Of a stretch of DNA of 39,070 nucleotides, positions 32,544-39,070 are shown one piece after another. The position numbers and the translations under genes are program-made. Source of the stretch: Clostridium sp. MCC353 (GTDB lineage Bacteria > Bacillota > Clostridia > Lachnospirales > Lachnospiraceae); assembly GCF_018785315.1 (NCBI RefSeq), contig NZ_WQPN01000018.1:1-39070 (forward strand), given 5' to 3'. How positions within the stretch are numbered: the first letter of the stretch is position 1; every line of letters begins with the position of its first letter. The notes beneath the pieces were generated by a model that saw only the letters and a list, made by a program, of their open reading frames with translations, ran no database searches and had not been told where the DNA came from.

Positions 32544-34319
32544 ATGAAACTATTGGGGAGTTTCCGTAAAAAATTGATTCTTGGATTTATCGCTTCATCC
32601 CTCACGCCGCTTCTGCTGGCCGTTTCTATCTTCTATTTAACATCGGTTTCAATCGCAGAAGATAAAATCTTAAACAGCATAGACCTGTCCAGCCGTCAGT
32701 TGTATGAATCGGTCAACGAACGCATAAAACAACTGGAACATCTCTCGGACTCCCTTCAGTATTATGTTTATAAACTTTCCAATACACCGCAGGAGCCGAC
32801 AACGCAATACCTGACTATGTATAATTACATACGCAGCTTCAATTCCTCCATGATCGATTCGTTTCATCTGATGAATATGGAGGTCTATATCGATCCTGAT
32901 AACTTTATAAGCAACGAGGGGATTATGTTTAAAAAGCTGAGTAATTTGGGGGATATTTTAACACCGGAAGAAAGGAGCCGTATGGGATTAAACAATGGAT
33001 GGAAATTGTTTCTGAACAGGAAAGTCCTGACGGTCATGACGGGGGAAAACGGACCGGTAAACTATCTGTCTTACTACCGTACAAAATCCAACATCAATGA
33101 AAAAGAATTAGAATATGCCTATTTTTTAAATATCCGCTGTGATGAACTGGCGGACATTATTGCAAACACCTATGCAGGATCTGATATCAGCGCCTGCCTG
33201 ACCGATCAGGAAGGAACCATCATTGCCCATGCGGATAAAAACAAGATTGGCGGACAGATTGATGAAAAATTACTGGAAGGCGCATTCAATAATCCTGATG
33301 GCTGGTTTTCATACAACGGCGGTCAGGTGATTGCACGCCGGTTTGATAAAGCGCCGTGGCTTCTGATCACATCGGTTCCCAACCGTCATATCCGGCAAAA
33401 TACAGGTATTTTAATCAATATGATGATGATTGCCTGTATTATGATCATCATAGCAACCTGCTTTACTGTGTTTTTTATTACAAGAACCGTGACGAAACGA
33501 ATTAATATTCTGAGCACTACAATCAGCAATTTCCGCCAGTACGGAGATAAAAACAGCCTGGAACCACTCCGGGAAATGACGGGACGCCCTAAAAAGCACC
33601 GGGATGAAATTGATAATCTGGCGAACTCATTTGTAGACATGTCAGCGCGATTAGATGACAGTTTCCAAAAAATTCTGGACATGACGCTGACGGAAGAAAA
33701 ACTGAATTACCAACTGCTCCAGTCTAAGATAAATCCTCATTTTTTATACAATATTCTGGAATCTGTCAAGACCTGCCAGACCCTGGGATATCTGGAAACG
33801 GCAAATTTGATGATAACGAAACTGGCCAAGTTCTACCGTCAAATCCTTCAAAAAGGCGACGATATGATATCCATTCGTGAAGAGCTGGAAATCGTTGTTA
33901 CATATTTAGAGATTGAATCCCTCTGCAGGGAGGGGGCGATTGTCTGGGAAATAAAGCAGGAGGAAGGAACCGGCGATTTTCTTATATGCAAGTTTACACT
34001 CCAGCCGATTGTTGAAAACTGCATCGTTCATGGAATCCGTTCCTCTTCCGGTAAACTGACCATACAAATACAGGTCACATACGACGAGGATACCATCAAG
34101 ATCCATATTAAAGATAACGGAATTGGCATTAAACCGGAAAAACTGCTGGATATTCAGAAGGCATTGAGAGAAAAAACCGTATTCTACAGCAGGCATTTCG
34201 GAATCAGCAATGTCAACGCCAGATTATCTCTAATCTCCAAGGGCGATTCTGAAATAAAAATACACAGCGATTATCTGAAAGGAACAACGGTCATCATCAC
34301 GATCCCTCAAATGCTTTGA
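32544..34319 (+). CDS. Sensor histidine kinase (YesM/LytS type)
   Basis: Membrane sensor of 591 aa. Membrane segment 1 is at about 11-33, an extracellular sensor domain (about 35-285, dCache-like in size) follows, membrane segment 2 at 288-312, a HAMP-like linker to about 375, and the His_kinase domain with phosphorylated His399 in INPHFLYN, Asn492 in LQPIVENCIVHG and the G box DNGIGI (524-529). AGGTGG precedes the start. It is first in an operon with the AraC-type regulator and the PfkB kinase and diverges from the transporter operon, so it most likely senses the imported sugar or its bound binding protein. Confidence 0.94.
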   Translation: MKLLGSFRKKLILGFIASSLTPLLLAVSIFYLTSVSIAEDKILNSIDLSSRQLYESVNERIKQLEHLSDSLQYYVYKLSNTPQEPTTQYLTMYNYIRSFNSSMIDSFHLMNMEVYIDPDNFISNEGIMFKKLSNLGDILTPEERSRMGLNNGWKLFLNRKVLTVMTGENGPVNYLSYYRTKSNINEKELEYAYFLNIRCDELADIIANTYAGSDISACLTDQEGTIIAHADKNKIGGQIDEKLLEGAFNNPDGWFSYNGGQVIARRFDKAPWLLITSVPNRHIRQNTGILINMMMIACIMIIIATCFTVFFITRTVTKRINILSTTISNFRQYGDKNSLEPLREMTGRPKKHRDEIDNLANSFVDMSARLDDSFQKILDMTLTEEKLNYQLLQSKINPHFLYNILESVKTCQTLGYLETANLMITKLAKFYRQILQKGDDMISIREELEIVVTYLEIESLCREGAIVWEIKQEEGTGDFLICKFTLQPIVENCIVHGIRSSSGKLTIQIQVTYDEDTIKIHIKDNGIGIKPEKLLDIQKALREKTVFYSRHFGISNVNARLSLISKGDSEIKIHSDYLKGTTVIITIPQML

Positions 34320-34338
34320 CGAAAGGACGGTATGCTTA

Positions 34339-36009
34339 ATGAAAAAAGTAATAATAGTGGATGATAATTCTCTTTCTGCCAGAGGAATTGCCCAGAGCAT
34401 TCCATGGAAGCAGCTTGGAACGGAGGTATGCGGGATTTTCTACGATGGCCGGAGCGTCTTGGAACAAATAAGCGGGCTGAATGCCGACATCATAATCTCA
34501 GATATTAAAATGCCGGGCATCTCCGGACTGGAACTGACCAAAGAATTGGTTCAAATAAATCAAAATATAAAGATAATCCTGGTGAGCGCCTACAGCGATT
34601 TCCAATACGCTCAGGAAGCTTTGAGAATTGGGGCATTTGATTATATAGAAAAACCTATCGATTATGAATACCTGGCAAAAATCATAGAACAGGCTGTACA
34701 GCGCATAGAAAAGGATGCTTATTATCTGAAATCAATCCAAAAAAGCCGCCCGGCTCTGATTGAAAATTTCTTCTATAATCTTACCCACAGCTTTCCAAAG
34801 GATGCACAGGCATATTTAAAGGATTATATCCCTTATTTGGAGATCAATTTGGACAGTTGTTTCTATGTGAGCCTGATCGTTCATATTGAAAATTCGGAAC
34901 AAGTGAAGGATCAGTTCGGGTTTGAAAAATACTTTGTCTGCCAGATGGGATTAAAAGATGAAATCACAGCCGCTTTTCAGAACTGCAGTCTGTGCCACGT
35001 TCTGGTGAAACATAACCGGTTAATCTTGATCACCGGCATGAAATGCGGTAAAGAATCCGATGTAATTAAAATAATCAATCAAAATATCTCTGAATTTATG
35101 AATCGCAGAACTTACCACCAGCTCATTTACAACATAGGAATTGGCAACATTGTACCTGACATCTGGCATATCCAGCAGTCCTATGAAAACGCAAAACTGG
35201 CTTTAGAATACCGCTTCTTCTTTAGTCAGAAAACCGTATTTGATATCCGGGACTGTATGAATAAAACGCCCTTGACAACCACCTGGTCTTCCTCTGATGA
35301 AGAACGGTTAATTCAAATTCTGTGCAAAAAGGACCGGGATGCTTTATTGAGCTATACAAACTGGCTTTCCGGTGTATTTTCTGATTTACAGGATAAACAG
35401 CGGATTTTCATCATTCTCTATTCGATATCCAACCGGGTATTAAAATTCTTATATGACATTAATTTGCAGGAGGAAGCTATTTATACTGGTATTACCTCAA
35501 TTTACCATAATATCGATTCCTATAACAGCTGCCGGGAACTCTGCGAGGAACTTTACAAAGTCTGCAGCCGCATATGCGAACGCCTGACAAGCTCCATCCA
35601 GACCTATTATCAGCAGATCTGCAAAGCAGTCTTAGAGCAGATTAATCAGTCATATGGAAACCCTGAACTGGGATTAAATGATCTGGCGCTGTCCGTGAAC
35701 ATCAGCAATGCTCATTTAAGCGCTATATTTAAAAATACTGTTGGAATTTCAATAAGTGATGCCATCACCAATGCCCGTATCGAAGCTGCCCGGCTTCTGC
35801 TGCAAAACACTGCATATTCAATCAAAGAGATCAGTGAGCTGGCGGGCTATTCCAACCAGTATTACTTCAGCGCCTGTTTTAAAAAGAAAACAGATATGAC
35901 TCCCAGCACCTACCGTGATTCAGTGAAATCTGAAAAAACAATTGAAGAAGCAGTCTATCCGGAGTATAATTTAAGCACCAAATCAAAAGTAAACAGGAGA
36001 AATTTATGA
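34339..36009 (+). CDS. AraC-type response regulator (YesN type)
   Basis: Two-component regulator of 556 aa. Receiver domain 1-120 with acidic pocket Asp8-Asp9, phosphorylated Asp55 in IISDIKMPG, and Lys in EKP near 105. A middle region of about 300 residues follows, and the C-terminal AraC DNA-binding domain with two helix-turn-helix parts covers about 440-540 (LNDLALSVNISNAHLSAIFK, IKEISELAGYSNQYYFSACFKK). It starts 19 bases after the kinase. It probably activates the divergent transporter/GH172 operon through the direct repeats at 32436-32474, by inference from position. Confidence 0.94.
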   Translation: MKKVIIVDDNSLSARGIAQSIPWKQLGTEVCGIFYDGRSVLEQISGLNADIIISDIKMPGISGLELTKELVQINQNIKIILVSAYSDFQYAQEALRIGAFDYIEKPIDYEYLAKIIEQAVQRIEKDAYYLKSIQKSRPALIENFFYNLTHSFPKDAQAYLKDYIPYLEINLDSCFYVSLIVHIENSEQVKDQFGFEKYFVCQMGLKDEITAAFQNCSLCHVLVKHNRLILITGMKCGKESDVIKIINQNISEFMNRRTYHQLIYNIGIGNIVPDIWHIQQSYENAKLALEYRFFFSQKTVFDIRDCMNKTPLTTTWSSSDEERLIQILCKKDRDALLSYTNWLSGVFSDLQDKQRIFIILYSISNRVLKFLYDINLQEEAIYTGITSIYHNIDSYNSCRELCEELYKVCSRICERLTSSIQTYYQQICKAVLEQINQSYGNPELGLNDLALSVNISNAHLSAIFKNTVGISISDAITNARIEAARLLLQNTAYSIKEISELAGYSNQYYFSACFKKKTDMTPSTYRDSVKSEKTIEEAVYPEYNLSTKSKVNRRNL

Positions 36010-36965
36010 AACCAGCTCTGATCATCGGATCTACCTGCGCAGATGTAATAATTAATATTGACCGGCTTCCAAAAACTGCTGAAAATCTGCGGCCCTCATC
36101 CCAGTCCATTGCCCTGGGCGGCTGTGCCTTTAATGTTTCCTATATTATACGCCTTCTTGGCGGCCACCACACCTTTATAAGTCCTGTAGGAGGAGGTATT
36201 TACGGCGATTATGTGGCAAAGCAGTTGAAAGCCCGGGGAATTCCCGTCGCAATCAGGGTTCCTGATCAGGAAAACGGCTGTTGCTACTGTCTGGTGGAAC
36301 CTGACGGAGAACGGACCTTTCTCTCCTATCACGGTGTCGAATATACCTTCCAGAAAGAATGGATGGAACCGTATAATATGGATAATTATTCAATTGTCTA
36401 TATCTGCGGGCTGGAGATAGAAGAATCCACAGGAATAAACCTGATCGAATTTTTAGAGGATCATCCCCGGTTAGAAATCTGTTTTGCCGCCGGCCCGCGG
36501 GGCGTCTGCATAAAGGACGGAAAGCTGGAACGGATGATGGCTCTCCACCCTCTTCTCCATATTAATGAACAGGAAGCCCGGGAACTCAGCGGGAAATCGA
36601 ATTATGAAGAGGCGGCAGCAGCTCTGCAAAAGGTCACTGAAAATACAGTTATCATAACTCTGGGTGAAAACGGCACTTATTGTCTGGAAAAAGACGGAAC
36701 CTCCTATCTGGTTCCGGGCGTAGCGGCACAAGAAGTGGCGGATACCATCGGCGCAGGTGATTCACATATCGGTACAATTCTGGCCTGCCTGACAAAAGAT
36801 ATCCCCCTGCGCAATGCCATAGCCTATGCCAACCGGGTAGCAAGCGCGGTGGTAAGCGTAAAAGGCGCTTCTCTTCCACCTGAACTGGTTCCGGTTCCCG
36901 TTGAAGAAAAACAGGACAACGAATGTCCCCAAAAATGTTTGAAACCTGATTTTGACCTTCTGTGA
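36006..36965 (+). CDS. PfkB-family carbohydrate kinase
   Basis: Ribokinase-fold sugar kinase of 319 aa. The N-terminal substrate region has IALGGCAFNVSY, and the C-terminal signature DTIGAGDSHIG holds catalytic Asp252 and the anion hole. It overlaps the regulator stop in an ATGA. Substrate is not known; beside a GH172 fructofuranosidase/arabinofuranosidase-type enzyme a fructose or other furanose kinase is plausible, which is inference. The last roughly 14 residues (from Glu306) are encoded by the left arm of a large inverted repeat, so the true ancestral C-terminus was perhaps shorter. Confidence 0.85.
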   Translation: MKPALIIGSTCADVIINIDRLPKTAENLRPSSQSIALGGCAFNVSYIIRLLGGHHTFISPVGGGIYGDYVAKQLKARGIPVAIRVPDQENGCCYCLVEPDGERTFLSYHGVEYTFQKEWMEPYNMDNYSIVYICGLEIEESTGINLIEFLEDHPRLEICFAAGPRGVCIKDGKLERMMALHPLLHINEQEARELSGKSNYEEAAAALQKVTENTVIITLGENGTYCLEKDGTSYLVPGVAAQEVADTIGAGDSHIGTILACLTKDIPLRNAIAYANRVASAVVSVKGASLPPELVPVPVEEKQDNECPQKCLKPDFDLL

Positions 36966-37010
36966 TATGCAGTTGGCCAAAATCAGGTTTCAAATACATT
37001 CCGGGACATT
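36922..37010. repeat. Large inverted repeat at the pfkB 3' end
   Basis: Outer arms AATGTCCC (36922-36929) and GGGACATT (37003-37010), inner perfect 17-bp arms 36938-36954 and 36978-36994, 23-base loop containing the pfkB stop. AATG/CATT pairs lie between with a 2-base bulge. Neither strand has a good T-run, so it may act as a bidirectional transcript-end structure or be an inserted palindromic unit. Confidence 0.8.
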
Positions 37011-37031
37011 TAATTCTGTTCCATATCAATT

Positions 37032-38447
37032 TTAATAGTTGCGGATGATCAGATTGTTGCCATGAGGATATGGTACATATACAAGCTTGATCTCAAAATA
37101 ATATCCGTCAACAGCAAATGTCTGTGTCTCTGAGCTGCTGTAATCGAACATCTCAAGGGCATTTACAATATTATCCAGGTCAGCAAGGGGTTCCAGAAGT
37201 TCTAAAACACAGTTTAGCCTGTCATTATAGTTTTCGTTTTCCCTGCTCATGGTGAGTTCGAAGACAAACTCATCTCTGTTGTCATAGTTATCAATTTCCA
37301 TATGGATGTGGCCAATGGCATTGGTATTGAAATCATAAATATAAAATAACCCATTATCCCATTTTCCCTTAGGAGACAGAGTGAATTCATCAGAAAAACG
37401 GTCGATGAAAATCGTATTGACAATGGCCGGATATAATTCGCTGTGTGTTACTTCGGGAGATTCCAAACTGCGCAGACCCGTGGTTCCGGGATAAAAGTTT
37501 ACCAGACGATAATCCGGCGTAAGTTCCATAGAGCCGCCCAGCCCTTTATTCCCAGAAGAGTTAACCCAATAATAAGTAAAATCATCCTCTTTAATATAAG
37601 CTGAAGTCACATATACCCCATTTATCTTGAATTTATCATGGTTCTCCTTTTTTACCCACTCCCCGTCTGCGGCATCATATATCTTAATTTTACTGTCTCC
37701 GGAAAGAATTGATTTCCAACCGGCAGGAGAACTGGGCAAAAAACAGTTCTTATCAATCAATGAATCCTCACTGTTTCGAATGCGGCGGCTTTGAGATTGT
37801 CCGTTTTCGGTTTGTCCGCTTTGAGACTGTCCGCTTTGGGAAATTCCATTATTTGAAAGTTTATCCGCTTCATCTAAAGTCATATAGCCAAATTGGAATT
37901 TTCCGCCTGTCACCGCAGCCGTGATCACCGGCTGCTCGTAAACCATATTATCATATAATACGGTTACGCATTTCCCCATATTCCCCTCTGTAAATCCGGC
38001 AAATATCTGGGCGCCTTCCTCTGTCAGGGAAACCTCAATCTTATAGTATTCCTCACCGGCCGTACCTGCTTTTTTTATCACGGCCGAGGCTATATGATCT
38101 TCGGAAATAACCGTGTTTCCGGCTTCATCATTGACTTTAATAGGTGCATTTGTCAATAAAAAGCCATTTTGTTCCTGAGCTTTTGAGGAGGTATCCGCAG
38201 TCCCCCTTTCTTTTGTGTTTTGGGCTTTTGCGTCCTTTTCCTTCACGGCTTTGCCTTCCGCATCTTTTGCTTCCTCAGCTTTCGCTTCCGTCGTTTTTAT
38301 CCGCTTGTCTGTCCTCTTTTCCGTTTCCGTCTCAGCCTTAACATCTCCGCTGCCGATCCGCCCGGCCATGCTGCACGATGCGGAACAAAGCATTAACACG
38401 GCTATCACCAAACAGGCGCTCCATCTTTTCCACAGCAGTCTATACAT
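37032..38447 (-). CDS. Secreted protein with SecD-head-like domain
   Basis: A 471-aa exported protein. A signal peptide (about 5-28) ends near a Cys (SASC), but the -3 residue is not typical for a lipobox, so lipidation is uncertain. A Lys/Glu/Ala/Thr-rich charged linker covers about 35-90. The segment around 97-195 (PIKVNDEAGNTVI, SLTEEGAQIFAGFTEGNMGK, VYEQPVITAAVTGGKFQFGYMTLDEADKL) resembles the P1 head domain of SecD. A Gln/Ser/Gly repeat (about 200-220) from DNA repeated with a 30-bp period follows; the remaining 240 residues are not recognised. AAAGGAG precedes the start at 38447. The combination is unusual; function unknown. Confidence 0.7.
   Translation of the reverse strand: MYRLLWKRWSACLVIAVLMLCSASCSMAGRIGSGDVKAETETEKRTDKRIKTTEAKAEEAKDAEGKAVKEKDAKAQNTKERGTADTSSKAQEQNGFLLTNAPIKVNDEAGNTVISEDHIASAVIKKAGTAGEEYYKIEVSLTEEGAQIFAGFTEGNMGKCVTVLYDNMVYEQPVITAAVTGGKFQFGYMTLDEADKLSNNGISQSGQSQSGQTENGQSQSRRIRNSEDSLIDKNCFLPSSPAGWKSILSGDSKIKIYDAADGEWVKKENHDKFKINGVYVTSAYIKEDDFTYYWVNSSGNKGLGGSMELTPDYRLVNFYPGTTGLRSLESPEVTHSELYPAIVNTIFIDRFSDEFTLSPKGKWDNGLFYIYDFNTNAIGHIHMEIDNYDNRDEFVFELTMSRENENYNDRLNCVLELLEPLADLDNIVNALEMFDYSSSETQTFAVDGYYFEIKLVYVPYPHGNNLIIRNY
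37789..37833. repeat. Short coding repeat, 30-bp period
   Basis: CTTTGAGAYTGTCCG at 37789-37803 and 37819-37833, encoding part of the Gln/Ser/Gly-rich stretch. Confidence 0.7.
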
Positions 38448-38514
38448 ATGAAAGTTCTCCTTTTGCCATCCGTATACCGCAATCCCCCACTCCAAGCCTC
38501 ATCTTATACATACC

Positions 38515-38907
38515 TTAAAATGTGACTGTTCTCGGTTTGCTCGTAAAAGAAGAAAACGTTGCAGTCCCATCCTTCAAATAAAACACCTGGGTATTTCCAT
38601 CCGTAGGAGAATACATGGCTTTCAAATTCGGGTATGCATCCAACATGCTGGTTCTGGCCTCCACCCGGTCATCTTCCACTGCCACAGCCTGAATCCTAAG
38701 CCATTCTTTACCGTCAAATGCGCAGATTTCAATCTTGGGATTCTCAGCCATCTGTTTCGAAACATCCTTAACCTTTCCCGTCTGAATATAAAGTTTCCCT
38801 TCAAACAGATGGATCGTTCCAAACGGCCGCACCCTGGGCTGGTCCTTATCCATAGTAGCCAGAAAATAAGTATTGCATTTCTTCAAAAAATCATAAACTT
38901 CCTGCAT
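38515..38907 (-). CDS. Pyridoxamine 5'-phosphate oxidase-fold FMN protein
   Basis: A 130-aa split-barrel flavoprotein of the PPOX/NimA-like superfamily. N-terminal helix MQEVYDFLKKCNTYFLATMDKDQPRVRPFG (key features YFLAT, P-x-RPFG) and GKLYIQTGKVKDVSKQM, the FMN phosphate-binding part, are clear. The C-terminal VFYLKDGTATFSSF closes the barrel. Small members reduce flavin or nitro-compounds; substrate unknown. AAGGAGG precedes the start and a good promoter lies 46-73 bases upstream. Confidence 0.85.
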   Translation of the reverse strand: MQEVYDFLKKCNTYFLATMDKDQPRVRPFGTIHLFEGKLYIQTGKVKDVSKQMAENPKIEICAFDGKEWLRIQAVAVEDDRVEARTSMLDAYPNLKAMYSPTDGNTQVFYLKDGTATFSSFTSKPRTVTF

Positions 38908-38952
38908 AACACGACCTCCTTATGTAATTAATTATCTGTTTCTCATAATATT

Positions 38953-38980
38953 ATTGTAACACTTGAGGTGAGATAATCAA
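38953..38980 (-). promoter_or_regulatory. Promoter of the PPOX-fold gene
   Basis: TTGATT (38975-38980), 16 bases, TACAAT (38953-38958) on the minus strand. Confidence 0.6.
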
Positions 38981-39024
38981 TAAAAAGGTGAATCTTTATT
39001 TAACGAGTTGGCAGGAGTGACGCC

Positions 39025-39070
39025 ATGAAGACGGGGAATCTGGGGCAGGCGGCCGTGGATGAGAGGAATT
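39025..39070 (+). CDS. Start of a plus-strand gene, cut by the window edge
   Basis: ATG at 39025 with CAGGAGTG about 7 bases upstream, then 15 open codons (MKTGNLGQAAVDERN) to the end of the window. Too short to identify. It diverges from the PPOX-fold gene. Confidence 0.5.
   Translation, partial: MKTGNLGQAAVDERN

Noticed and set aside
38953-38985. MerR/SoxR-type promoter with dyad in the spacer
   Set aside because: CACCTCAAGTG in the spacer is only a partial palindrome and the spacing is a normal 16 bases.

Overview
This window looks like chromosomal core sequence from a spore-forming member of the Clostridia, most likely Lachnospiraceae (Clostridium cluster XIVa). The evidence is an alpha/beta-type small acid-soluble spore protein and the sporulation membrane protein YlbJ, the Firmicutes order ylxM-ffh-rpsP-khpA-rimM-trmD-rplS-rbgA-rnhB, a short HisG with a HisZ partner, AGGAGG-type ribosome sites, and moderate GC. 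The family assignment is my inference. I saw no rRNA, tRNA, CRISPR array, transposase or phage gene.

Layout. (1) 72-7545, minus strand: a histidine operon hisZ-hisG-hisD-hisB-hisA-hisIE behind a near-consensus sigma-A promoter, closed by a terminator and followed by pepT. The hisIE product carries an N-terminal HisF-like barrel that has lost its first catalytic Asp. hisF and hisH are not in the window. (2) 7559-16984, minus strand: housekeeping genes recU, a C39-like peptidase, an RluA-type pseudouridine synthase, an unknown membrane protein, an SDR, a YgiQ-type radical SAM protein, a HAD phosphatase, an RsuA-type synthase and an RsmF-type rRNA methyltransferase, with an M23 peptidase upstream. 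Between the last two lies a 250-bp structured leader of three hairpins and five 16-17 bp tandem repeats, flanked by a duplicated ribosome-binding segment. (3) 17000-19911: ylbJ (plus strand) converges on a minus-strand rsmD-coaD-coiled-coil operon; the operon's intrinsic terminator appears to sit inside ylbJ codons. A monocistronic SASP gene follows. (4) 20042-28101, minus strand: pgeF, yraN, rnhB, two signal peptidases around rbgA, rplS (own promoter and structured leader), trmD, rimM, khpA, rpsP, ffh, ylxM. The ylxM promoter -35 box lies in the 3' arm of the preceding terminator. (5) 28145-36965: a carbohydrate locus. A minus-strand operon (solute-binding lipoprotein, two permeases, GH172/DUF2961 glycosidase) diverges from a plus-strand operon (YesM-like kinase, YesN-like AraC regulator, PfkB sugar kinase). 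The 177-bp divergent gap holds AATTGG direct repeats 21 bp apart, a good candidate operator. (6) 37032-39070: a secreted protein with a SecD-head-like domain, a PPOX-fold FMN protein, and the start of a plus-strand gene cut by the window edge.

Working together: section 5 reads as a self-contained sense-import-hydrolyse-phosphorylate unit for a furanoside oligosaccharide. Sections 2 to 4 are translation, RNA modification, secretion and envelope housekeeping. Several 5' leaders share short repeated sequences that supply the Shine-Dalgarno site, which is the least explained pattern in the window.
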